The notes: generated from the sequence alone by a model not told the origin. A stretch of 5,639 nucleotides of DNA from Fimbriimonadales bacterium (GCA_025922995.1 JAICGT010000095.1:1-5639), one strand, 5' to 3'. Counted from the first letter of the stretch, positions 1 through 5,300 are shown. Numbers and translations: made by a program.

Positions 1-403
1 CTGCGAGCATCGGCTTCTTGCCCATTTTTTGCAGGCGAAGCGCGAGCTTAGCGGCTGTGGTCGTTTTTCCTGAGCCCTGCAATCCGCAAAGGAGCACGAC
101 CGTAGGCGGGGAAGGGGACCACGCGAATTTCGGGGGCTCCTCGCCTAAGAGTTCGACGAGCTCGTCTCGCACGAGCTTGATCACCATCTCGTCGGGCTTG
201 AGGCTTTCCCAGACCTGCTCGCCAACCGCCTTTTCGCGGACGTGCGTTATGAATTCTTTGACGACTTTGAGGTTGACGTCGGCTTCGAGAAGGGCGATGC
301 GCACCTCGCGCATGGCGTCGTCGAAATCGCCTTCCGAAATGCGGCCCCGCCGTCGCATTCGTCCGAAGATGCCTGTAAGTTTTTCTGTTAAATTATCGAA
401 CAC
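1..403 (-). CDS. ffh: Signal recognition particle GTPase Ffh (N-terminal part, cut by window edge)
   Basis: Ffh (SRP54) is the cytoplasmic GTPase that, with 4.5S/SRP RNA, binds signal sequences on ribosomes and delivers them through FtsY to the Sec translocon. The 134 visible codons form the N domain and the start of the G domain. Residues 1-90 give the helical-bundle pattern of the family, beginning FDNLTEKLTGIFGRMRRRG and including ALLEADVNLKVVKEF at 38-52. The P-loop (G1) GLQGSGKTTT is at 107-116, followed by AAKLALRLQKMGKKPMLA up to the edge. About two thirds of the expected protein (roughly 450 residues), including the RNA-binding M domain, lies outside. The start is a GTG at 403, chosen because the family N-terminus begins exactly there; no clear Shine-Dalgarno precedes it. 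It begins 11 bases after the glycosyltransferase stop, so read-through transcription from that gene is likely. FtsY is the alternative, but its acidic N-terminal extension is absent. Confidence 0.95.
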   Translation of the reverse strand, partial: MFDNLTEKLTGIFGRMRRRGRISEGDFDDAMREVRIALLEADVNLKVVKEFITHVREKAVGEQVWESLKPDEMVIKLVRDELVELLGEEPPKFAWSPSPPTVVLLCGLQGSGKTTTAAKLALRLQKMGKKPMLA

Positions 404-414
404 GGGGGCTCAGA

Positions 415-1317
415 TTATGGCTCACGGCTCGACCACGGCGCATTCTTGTAGGGGTCTAGCGGCGCTAAAAGCACCTTCCAGAAGGTGGCGAAGCCCTTCC
501 TGAACCGACCGGCTAATCCTAGCGTAACGAGCGTTACCGCTGCGTAAATGGCAAGGCGCAGCAACGCGCCGAGTCGGTTGATTAGCAAGCAGAGCCACGC
601 GCTCGGCTTGCCGTGGTGGATGCGGAAATACAACTCCTTTCCCCGGTTGTAGCAAGCCACCGCCCACCAACGATTTGTATCAGAGCTGGCCCCCAATTCA
701 TGATGAAAAACGGCACCGGGAACATGAATTATGTCGCCGAGCTTCGATAAGCGGTGCATTAATTCCGTATCTTCGCAATATAGAAAGAAACGCTCATCGA
801 AGCGCAAAAACTGCCCATTTATCCGTTTCATTAGGAAACATGCTCCAGTGACCTGCGGCACTATTCGAGGCGCGCTGTCTTGGGATGTATCGATCCAATA
901 ACCCTTGACTATTTTTTCTATCAAAGACTGCTCCAAGAAAACCGACCACAAGGTCAACCGTCTTGCGCAAGATAATTGAACCGACCCGTCCGGCAGTATC
1001 AGGCGACCGCCAACCGCAACTGCACTTTGATCGTCAAGAGCCGAGACCAGCCTGTCGACGTGTTGCGGCGAGTCGGCCCACGCATCCGGGTTTAGGATCA
1101 GCGCGAGTTCGCCTTGCGCTCGGGTTAACCCGACATTGCACGCTCTCCCGAAGCCCTCGTTTCGCTCCATGGCAACGTAGATTGCATCACGCGCAATTGT
1201 GGTTGGCGGCGAATTGTCGACGACAATGATCTCGGCGTCGATGGGTAGGGAAGAGAGGCACTTCCCCAGAGTCGCATCGCTCTTGTAGGCGACGATGATC
1301 ACGGACAGCTTCGGCAC
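415..1317 (-). CDS. Family 2 glycosyltransferase (rhamnosyltransferase / WbbL-like)
   Basis: The 300-residue protein has the GT-A fold signature of inverting family 2 glycosyltransferases (COG1216 type), which transfer a sugar from a nucleotide donor onto a polysaccharide or lipid-linked acceptor at the inner face of the membrane. Visible motifs in order: LSVIIVAYKS (4-13) as the first strand; VVDNS (32-36) contacting the nucleotide; RNEGFGRACNVG (52-63); LNPDA (75-79) in the DXD-like metal/donor position; VTGACFLMKR (156-165); and FDERFFLYCEDTELMHRL (173-190) with the catalytic-base region ED, followed by HH at 205-206. Residues about 242-270 are hydrophobic and may anchor the protein to the membrane. 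The length is normal. The start is GTG at 1317, placed directly before the first strand; no Shine-Dalgarno is visible. Donor and acceptor cannot be read from the sequence, and no other polysaccharide genes are in view. Confidence 0.9.
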   Translation of the reverse strand: MPKLSVIIVAYKSDATLGKCLSSLPIDAEIIVVDNSPPTTIARDAIYVAMERNEGFGRACNVGLTRAQGELALILNPDAWADSPQHVDRLVSALDDQSAVAVGGRLILPDGSVQLSCARRLTLWSVFLEQSLIEKIVKGYWIDTSQDSAPRIVPQVTGACFLMKRINGQFLRFDERFFLYCEDTELMHRLSKLGDIIHVPGAVFHHELGASSDTNRWWAVACYNRGKELYFRIHHGKPSAWLCLLINRLGALLRLAIYAAVTLVTLGLAGRFRKGFATFWKVLLAPLDPYKNAPWSSREP

Positions 1318-1365
1318 GGGTTATGGATAAGACGGGCGTAGTATCCAGTAGACTTATCCGAATCC
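1318..1365. promoter_or_regulatory. Divergent intergenic region with inverted CTTATCC motif
   Basis: These 48 bases separate the GTG start of the glycosyltransferase from the ATG of greA, so both promoters must lie here or overlap the coding ends. A perfect 7-base inverted repeat is visible: GGATAAG at 1325-1331 and CTTATCC at 1353-1359, with 21 bases between. Each arm therefore presents CTTATCC 6-7 bases upstream of its own start codon. Neither start has a Shine-Dalgarno. TAGACT (1349-1354) and TAGTAT (1339-1344) fit a loose TANNNT -10 element for greA; no convincing -35 was found. Leaderless transcription or a shared operator are inferences. Confidence 0.4.
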
Positions 1366-1845
1366 ATGGCCGAAGACTTTTTATTGACACCAACGGGCCG
1401 CGAGAAATTGCTTGCGGAGCTCGAAGACCTCAAGGGCCCGCGGCGACAAGCCGTTACGGCAGCGATTCGCGAGGCAAGGTCGCACGGCGACCTTAAGGAA
1501 AATGCGGCCTATCACGAGGCAAAACTGAATCAGAGCCGATTGGAGGGCCGGATCGCCGAAATCGAGCACATCCTCGACGTTTCTCGCACCGTCGAGCGTC
1601 CCACAGACGCAAACGGGGCTCACCTGGGCAGCGTCGTTACATACGAGGACCAAGAGTCCGGTAAGCAGAAGACTACAACGCTCGTGGGCCAATATGAGGC
1701 CGATCCATTACAAGGCTTGCTGTCGATCGATTCGCCGATGGGCTCCGCGTTTGTCGGTTGCAACGAGGGCGACATCGTCGAGGTGGAAGTGCCGGCCGGC
1801 ACACGGCGCTACCTCATCCAGAAGGTAAGTTACGAAAAGGGCTAA
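1366..1845 (+). CDS. greA: Transcription elongation factor GreA
   Basis: GreA binds the secondary channel of RNA polymerase and stimulates cleavage of the backtracked transcript, rescuing stalled elongation complexes. The 159 residues match the family length. The N-terminal coiled coil (about 8-75) opens with LTPTGREKLLAELEDLK and carries the family signature GDLKENAAYHEAK at 41-53. Its tip acidic residues D42 and E45 correspond to the metal-coordinating pair of the E. coli protein. The C-terminal FKBP-like domain (about 85-157) contains IDSPMGSAFVG (121-131), then GD at 135-136 and the closing strand YLIQKV. The ATG at 1366 is right for the family N-terminus, but no Shine-Dalgarno precedes it, which fits leaderless or weakly initiated translation. 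It is transcribed away from the glycosyltransferase. Both acidic tip residues are present, so this looks like a true cleavage factor and not an inactive Gre paralogue. Confidence 0.96.
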   Translation: MAEDFLLTPTGREKLLAELEDLKGPRRQAVTAAIREARSHGDLKENAAYHEAKLNQSRLEGRIAEIEHILDVSRTVERPTDANGAHLGSVVTYEDQESGKQKTTTLVGQYEADPLQGLLSIDSPMGSAFVGCNEGDIVEVEVPAGTRRYLIQKVSYEKG

Positions 1846-1868
1846 GCAGCAACGAGGCTCCTAGTAGA

Positions 1869-1925
1869 GACGGCTTAGCTCAACATAATATGTATTATCG
1901 GACGGTTAGGCTCAGCGTCAACATA
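1869..1925. repeat. AT-rich palindrome flanked by imperfect direct repeats
   Basis: This lies in the 111-base space between the converging ends of greA and the small membrane protein gene. ATAATA (1885-1890) and TATTAT (1893-1898) form a 6-base inverted repeat around TG. On either side are two related copies: GACGGCTTAG-CTCA ending in TCAACATA (1869-1887), and GACGGTTAGGCTCA ending in TCAACATA (1901-1925). The shared 8-mer TCAACATA occurs at 1880-1887 and 1918-1925. No T-tract follows a GC-rich stem, so this is not a classical terminator. Its function is unknown. Confidence 0.45.
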
Positions 1926-1956
1926 GCATGAATCAAGGGCGACGTCGAACTAGGCT

Positions 1957-2166
1957 CTAATTCGCGACGCGGATTTCGGTCTCTGTGACCAAGCGATCGA
2001 GTTCGTCGGCTTTGCCGTTGTAGAAGTCGATCAGGTCGTCGATGGCTTCATCTACACTTGCTGACTGCTCCTTGAGCATCCGAACGATCGCGACCGCCGC
2101 AGCCCCAACGCCCGCTAACGCGGCCGCCCACCCTAAAAGGCCGTAAACTTTTCGTTTCTTAGACAT
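1957..2166 (-). CDS. Small single-span membrane protein, hypothetical
   Basis: I do not recognise this 69-residue protein as a named family. It starts with a strongly basic stretch (KKRK at 3-6), followed by one hydrophobic, alanine/glycine-rich segment at about 8-30 long enough to cross the membrane. An acidic amphipathic tail follows, with SVDEAIDDLIDFYNGKADEL at 37-56. By the positive-inside rule the N-terminus would be cytoplasmic and the tail outside, although YtxH-like proteins of similar build are thought to keep their helical tail in the cytoplasm. The ATG at 2166 has no clear Shine-Dalgarno, only an A-rich run upstream. A TATAAT box and a hairpin lie just upstream, suggesting its own promoter. 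It follows the receiver gene by 83 bases on the same strand. Small YtxH-like or stress-envelope proteins are the nearest general comparison, held with low certainty. Confidence 0.7.
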   Translation of the reverse strand: MSKKRKVYGLLGWAAALAGVGAAAVAIVRMLKEQSASVDEAIDDLIDFYNGKADELDRLVTETEIRVAN

Positions 2167-2177
2167 TACTTTTTGCT

Positions 2178-2209
2178 AGGGCGGCGATCCGCCCTCTACA
2201 TAGATTATA
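2178..2209 (-). promoter_or_regulatory. TATAAT box and predicted 5'-end hairpin of the small membrane protein gene
   Basis: Read on the minus strand, a perfect TATAAT (2209-2204) is followed by a 7-base-pair stem: AGGGCGG, loop ATCG, CCGCCCT (2195-2178). The ATG comes 11 bases after the stem. A start site about 7 bases past the box would fall near 2197, placing the hairpin at the very 5' end of the transcript. I found no good -35 at 16-19 bases spacing. The stem is followed by A residues, so it is not a terminator in this direction. A stabilising or translation-modulating leader is an inference. Confidence 0.5.
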
Positions 2210-2233
2210 ACGCCGCAGACGCCTAGGCGGGTT

Positions 2234-2249
2234 TCACCCCCGAGGGTGA
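2234..2249 (-). terminator. Hairpin directly after the receiver gene stop codon
   Basis: On the minus strand the TAA of the receiver gene is followed immediately by TCACCC, a four-base loop (TCGG) and GGGTGA, a 6-base-pair stem. No U-tract follows, so it is at best a weak or assisted terminator or a 3'-end stabiliser. A separate 10-base palindrome, CGCCTAGGCG, lies a little further on at 2220-2229. Confidence 0.35.
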
Positions 2250-2654
2250 TTAGTCGATGTCGTAGCGCTTCGAGCCGTCGCTGTCTGCGCCCGCGATAAT
2301 GCGCTTGATGAACGTAACGAGTTCCATCGGGTTGAACGGCTTTGTGAGGTAGACGTCGGCGCCGTAGTGGTAGCCCTCTAACACGTCCTTGTCCTGCGCC
2401 TTCGCCGTCAACATGACGACGGGAAGCTTCTGCGTAGATGGCTCGCGCCGGAGGTTCTTAAGGACCTCGAAGCCGTCCATGTAGGGCATCATGACGTCGA
2501 GGACACAGATGTCGGGCTGCTCCGACATGATCTTCTCGAGGCCCTCTTTGCCGTCGTAGGCAGTCACGACCTCCCAGCCTTGCCTTTCGAGGTTGACTTG
2601 AATAAGTCGAACGATGCTCCGTTCGTCGTCGCAGACCAAAATCTTTACTGCCAT
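2250..2654 (-). CDS. Single-domain response regulator (CheY-like receiver)
   Basis: The 134 residues make up one receiver domain and nothing else, so output must come through protein-protein contact or phosphotransfer and not a DNA-binding domain. All conserved positions are present: the acidic pair D9/D10 in ILVCDDE, the phospho-acceptor D53 in VLDVMMPYMDGFEVL, T83 in VMLTAK, the aromatic switch Y102 and the invariant lysine K105 in YLTKPF. The domain runs from about 3 to 122, with a short acidic/basic tail to 134. The ATG at 2654 sits directly before the first strand; a GGGGAG lies about 14 bases upstream, further than ideal. It is 54 bases downstream of the BFN nuclease gene on the same strand. 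No histidine kinase is in the window, so its partner is unknown. The VMMPYMDGFEVLKNLR and LTKPFNPMEL stretches resemble OmpR/PleD-type receivers more than chemotaxis CheY. Confidence 0.93.
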   Translation of the reverse strand: MAVKILVCDDERSIVRLIQVNLERQGWEVVTAYDGKEGLEKIMSEQPDICVLDVMMPYMDGFEVLKNLRREPSTQKLPVVMLTAKAQDKDVLEGYHYGADVYLTKPFNPMELVTFIKRIIAGADSDGSKRYDID

Positions 2655-2708
2655 ATCGTTGTGTGTTGCTCCCCGAGTCGCTCGGTCGGTAAATCGTACC
2701 CCGTGCGG

Positions 2709-3209
2709 CTACTCGTCGTCCATCTGAGCCGCCTGCAAAATCGAATCCAGCACGAAAATGGGGCATCCAAAGCGTACCGCAAGGGCGATGGCGTCGCTCG
2801 GCCGCGAATCGACCTCGAGTTCACTTCCCTTCGACTTCACGTAGAGCTTCGCATAGTACGTCGCGTTCCAGAGATCGTCGATGAGCACGCGGTCTAGGGT
2901 TCCCCCCATGCGCTCTATGACCATCTTGAGCAGGTCGTGGGTCATGGGCCTATCGAGCGTCGTGCCCTCCAACACGAGTGAGATCGCCATGGCTTCGAAC
3001 GGCCCGATCGAGATCGTGAGATCCCTGCCCTCGTCGTCCTGCAGCTGAACGAATCTCTGCACCGTGTCGTGCGCTTCCGTCGAGTAGGTCGCAGCGATGC
3101 GAACCGGCACCGGTGAGCCTCCGAAGCCACCTCTACCCAACTCTCTGGGAAAGAAGGGCGGAGGCTCGGAAAAGTCATCGGGCTCGAAAGGCTCGCGGTC
3201 TTCACTCAT
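2709..3209 (-). CDS. Bifunctional nuclease family protein (DUF151 / BFN domain)
   Basis: The 166-residue protein carries the DUF151 (BFN, DNase-RNase) domain at about 64-158. Its marks are ISIGPFEAMAI (66-76), DRPMTHDLL (86-94), VLIDDLWNATYYAKLYV (108-124) and DSRPSDAIALAVR (134-146), followed by CPIFV. Members of this family were described as having DNase and RNase activity in plants and are widespread in bacteria, often as uncharacterised single-copy genes. The first 35 residues are an acidic, proline- and glycine-rich extension (EPFEPDDFSEPPPFF) that looks unstructured, and the last residues (MDDE) are acidic. The ATG at 3209 is supported by AAAGGA on the minus strand (3225-3220), ten bases upstream. 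It is the first gene of a minus-strand run that continues with the receiver. Whether the bacterial domain cuts nucleic acid is not shown by sequence. Confidence 0.92.
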   Translation of the reverse strand: MSEDREPFEPDDFSEPPPFFPRELGRGGFGGSPVPVRIAATYSTEAHDTVQRFVQLQDDEGRDLTISIGPFEAMAISLVLEGTTLDRPMTHDLLKMVIERMGGTLDRVLIDDLWNATYYAKLYVKSKGSELEVDSRPSDAIALAVRFGCPIFVLDSILQAAQMDDE

Positions 3210-3301
3210 GGGTGGCTGATCCTTTCTACCTTACTTTACGTTGATCGGCGCATCGCCTGCGGCTTTTTGGCTAGAATGGACGTCCAAGGAGAGGAACCTA
3301 T
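3210..3301. promoter_or_regulatory. Divergent promoter region between BFN nuclease and ECF sigma genes
   Basis: These 92 bases drive transcription both ways. On the minus strand, AAAGGA (3225-3220) is a good ribosome site for the nuclease, and TAAAGT just upstream (3238-3233) is a possible -10. On the plus strand, AAGGAGAGG (3286-3294) is the strongest Shine-Dalgarno in the window and decides the TTG start at 3302. TAGAAT (3272-3277) resembles a -10, but its implied start site would lie almost on the ribosome site, so the true promoter may be elsewhere. An ATG at 3276 is out of frame with the sigma gene. Confidence 0.45.
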
Positions 3302-3835
3302 TTGCAGGAAGATTCAACCGCCGAGAAGAGACTGTTAAACGCCTTAGCTGGCGGAGACTCGTCGGCAGTCGGAAAGCTTTACGAGATGTATGGGGAGCGG
3401 ATTTTCCGCTACACCTACCGCATGCTCAACAATCGGTCGGATGCCGAGGATGCCACGGCGGAGACGTTTCTGCGAGTAATCAAGCGCTCGGGCGATCTTC
3501 GAGCCGATGGGGCCTTCCGAACTTGGTTGTTTCGGATTGCCAGAAACTTATGCATCGATAAACTGAGGCAGCACCAGTTACTGGAACTGCCACCGGATGC
3601 GACGTATAGTGCGGGAGAGGATCGAACGGCATTGAGGTTGGCCGTGCGGCAAGCCCTAATGGACTTGCCACAGGACTACCGGGAGCCATTGATTTTGTGT
3701 GATCTTGAAGAGATTTCGGCCCGAGAAGCGGCGGATGTGCTTGGTATTTCTGTACCGGCGCTGAAGTCTAGGCTTTATCGTGGGAGAAGGGCTTTGAGGG
3801 ACAAGCTCGGCTCCGCCATGGAGAGAAACGTATGA
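3302..3835 (+). CDS. ECF-type RNA polymerase sigma factor
   Basis: The 177 residues show the two-domain layout of extracytoplasmic-function sigma factors, which direct RNA polymerase to a specific promoter set and are usually held inactive by a partner. Sigma region 2 spans about 25-91: LYEMYGERIFRYTYRML, then RSDAEDATAETFLRV (45-59) typical of the core-binding helix, then FRTWLFRIARNLCIDKLR (72-89) for -10 recognition. Region 4 spans about 114-168: LPQDYREPLILCDLEEIS, then the helix-turn-helix REAADVLGISVPALKSRLYR (141-160) for -35 recognition. A short linker joins them, and region 3 is absent, as expected. The start is TTG at 3302, chosen because AAGGAGAGG lies 7-10 bases upstream and the length fits the family. 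The stop overlaps the next start (ATGA), pointing to translational coupling. The subgroup and target promoter are not identifiable by eye. Confidence 0.95.
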   Translation: MQEDSTAEKRLLNALAGGDSSAVGKLYEMYGERIFRYTYRMLNNRSDAEDATAETFLRVIKRSGDLRADGAFRTWLFRIARNLCIDKLRQHQLLELPPDATYSAGEDRTALRLAVRQALMDLPQDYREPLILCDLEEISAREAADVLGISVPALKSRLYRGRRALRDKLGSAMERNV

Positions 3836-4143
3836 CAAATGAATTTGCAAAGAAACTGATCGACCTTTATCTGGACGATCACCTCGATGTAGACCTCGCG
3901 ACCGAGTTTCGAGAGGCGATGCGCAACGACCCGGCAATTGCCGAGGAAGTCGATTCTCTGCGCGATACGCGAACGGCGCTTTTTGCGACCTACTCGCGAG
4001 ACGCGATGACCAACGACGAGAACAGGCGCGTATACGGACGTATCATGCGCAACGCCGATCCTAGCGGTATCGCGACGTTCAACCCCGCCGGCCAACTGGA
4101 GATTCCGTGGAGCGAGCCAAAAGCGAATGATCATCGACTGTAG
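3832..4143 (+). CDS. Putative anti-sigma factor, cysteine-free and soluble
   Basis: The 103-residue product has no clear family match, and the anti-sigma role is inferred mainly from position: it overlaps the ECF sigma stop by 4 bases (ATGA) and has a Shine-Dalgarno (GGAG, 3820-3823) eight bases before its ATG. Residues 8-50 (KLIDLYLDDHLDVDL, then FREAMRNDPAIAEEVDSLRD) follow the helical pattern of anti-sigma domains of the YLDGEL...L..CP.C..EL...R type. However, no cysteine occurs anywhere, so the HxxxCxxC zinc site is missing, and there is no membrane segment. The C-terminal part (about 62-103) is polar and ends in a proline-containing tail, GQLEIPW then SEPKANDHRL. If it binds the sigma factor it must do so in the cytoplasm and respond to something other than zinc-thiol chemistry. 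It could instead be an unrelated small helical protein. Confidence 0.8.
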   Translation: MTNEFAKKLIDLYLDDHLDVDLATEFREAMRNDPAIAEEVDSLRDTRTALFATYSRDAMTNDENRRVYGRIMRNADPSGIATFNPAGQLEIPWSEPKANDHRL

Positions 4144-5230
4144 CCAATCCAGCCTGCGCGACGCGATCGGCCTCGTGTCGACGGCCGTCTCGACGCGAAC
4201 AACGGTGTCCCTGTTCCAGTCTCTCATGATCGACGCGAATCAGGACGGCAAACTGCGGCTTGTAGGGACGGACGGCGACCTTTGGGTCGAGAGCACGATG
4301 CCAGCGACCATCAGGCAGCCCTCTTCGTTCGCCGCCCCCGCTTCCCTACTCCGCGATATGGTCACGAGCCTAGCACCGGGCGAAGTCCGCCTGGAGCTTG
4401 CGAGCGACACAAGCATTCACGTAAGCCAGGGGCACAGCCAATACCGCGTCGTCGGCCAGCGTGCCGACGACTTTGCGGACGTGCCGATGGTAAGCACGGA
4501 CACACCGATTTCGCTGCCGAAGGCAGATCTCGAGAAATTGCTCGACTCGGTTCTTTTCGCAACGTCGCCCGATTCGCCTCGCGGAGCCTTCACCGGAGTG
4601 CTGTTCGATTACGACGGCACAACCCTTCGCCTTGTTGCCACCGACTCGCACCGCCTAGCGCTGAGGACATCCGAGTTCCCCGGCGCGGGCTCGTCGGTCA
4701 ATTCGCTCGTTTCGGCTCGCGCCCTAGCAATCATCAAGAAGCTTCCCGTGGGCGATGACGGCCTGATCACTCTGATGTTCGGCGAGGACCGCTCTTCTGC
4801 CGCTACCGACGACGCTCGCGTCGTTTCGGCCCTGATCAAGGACGCGTTTCCACCCTATTCGCGTGTGATCCCATCAGAGACGACCCGGTCGTGGATGATG
4901 GACAAGGCGAGCCTGATCGAAGCGCTGAAGCGCTGCGCGATCATGGCAAAAGGCGGCTCCCAGCGGGTCACGCTCGCATCGGATGGCGACGTCGCAACTC
5001 TGACAAGTAAGAGCGAAGGCGTCGGTGAGGCCAAGGAAGAGGTGTCGATCGTGAAGGACGGAGCAGACTTGACGATCTCGTTCAATGTGGACTACCTTCT
5101 CGACGCGGTGCAGGCTGTTGCGAGCGAAGGCGTCAAGCTCGAAATGACTGAAGAGAATCGCGCCGCAGTCGTCCGCCCGAGCGACGGCAACGACTACCTT
5201 TGCGTCATCATGCCGATGTCGAACCTGTAG
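4127..5230 (+). CDS. dnaN: DNA polymerase III subunit beta (sliding clamp)
   Basis: DnaN forms the dimeric ring that encircles DNA and tethers DNA polymerase III and many repair enzymes to it. The 367 residues fit three clamp domains (about 1-120, 128-245, 250-367). Signatures seen: LVGTDGDLWVES (45-56) in domain I; FTGVLFDYDGTTLRLVATDS (155-174) followed by HRLAL in domain II; FPPYSRVIP (241-249) at the domain II/III junction; FNVDYLLDA (319-327); and the C-terminal MPMSNL, a variant of the MPMRL ending that lines the binding pocket for clamp-binding peptides. The ATG at 4127 matches the family N-terminus (MIIDCSQSSLRDAI). It lies inside the preceding gene with 17 bases overlap and only a distant GGAG (4109-4112), so translation is probably coupled. 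No dnaA or recF is visible, unlike the common dnaA-dnaN-recF order. Confidence 0.97.
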   Translation: MIIDCSQSSLRDAIGLVSTAVSTRTTVSLFQSLMIDANQDGKLRLVGTDGDLWVESTMPATIRQPSSFAAPASLLRDMVTSLAPGEVRLELASDTSIHVSQGHSQYRVVGQRADDFADVPMVSTDTPISLPKADLEKLLDSVLFATSPDSPRGAFTGVLFDYDGTTLRLVATDSHRLALRTSEFPGAGSSVNSLVSARALAIIKKLPVGDDGLITLMFGEDRSSAATDDARVVSALIKDAFPPYSRVIPSETTRSWMMDKASLIEALKRCAIMAKGGSQRVTLASDGDVATLTSKSEGVGEAKEEVSIVKDGADLTISFNVDYLLDAVQAVASEGVKLEMTEENRAAVVRPSDGNDYLCVIMPMSNL

Positions 5231-5300
5231 GCGAGTTATTCACTATTCATCTCATTTTTCGGTTTAAACTTCGTCATTTTTTTCCACCTTAACAAATGAG
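5231..5300. other. AT-rich intergenic stretch after dnaN
   Basis: Directly after the dnaN stop the composition turns AT-rich for about 70 bases, in contrast to the surrounding GC-rich coding sequence. Visible here: TTATTCACT (5236-5244), one mismatch from the DnaA-box consensus TTATNCACA; TTTTCCACC (5280-5288), two mismatches from TTATCCACA; the 8-base palindrome GTTTAAAC (5262-5269); a seven-T run (5277-5283); and a 7-base inverted repeat CTCATTT (5251-5257) / AAATGAG (5294-5300). No box is perfect, so an origin is not claimed. A 3' untranslated region or a promoter region for downstream genes are simpler readings. Confidence 0.4.

Noticed and set aside
18..503. 161-codon plus-strand open frame over the start of ffh
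   Set aside because: It is antisense to ffh, rich in serine, arginine and threonine with no domain, and the opposite strand gives an unmistakable Ffh N-terminus.
1940..1947. CGACGTCG palindrome downstream of greA
   Set aside because: It is a single 8-base palindrome, expected by chance in this composition, with no partner copies.
2673..2685. CCGAG / CTCGG hairpin between the nuclease and receiver genes
   Set aside because: It is only 5 base pairs with a 3-base loop and no T-tract, so a chance match in GC-rich DNA is likely.
3253..3271. Possible plus-strand intrinsic terminator (short GC stem before a five-T run)
   Set aside because: The stem is only about 4 base pairs with a mismatch and lies between divergent genes, where no plus-strand transcript would need to end.
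3241..3561. 106-codon plus-strand frame overlapping the sigma gene start
   Set aside because: It has no ribosome site at its start, no domain, and is out of frame with the clear ECF sigma factor.
3775..4227. 150-codon minus-strand open frame across the sigma, anti-sigma-like and dnaN genes
   Set aside because: It runs antisense to three overlapping plus-strand genes with better family support and starts, and it shows no recognisable motif.
4282..4758. 158-codon plus-strand frame inside dnaN
   Set aside because: It is an arginine/proline-rich shadow of dnaN in another frame, as expected in GC-rich coding sequence.
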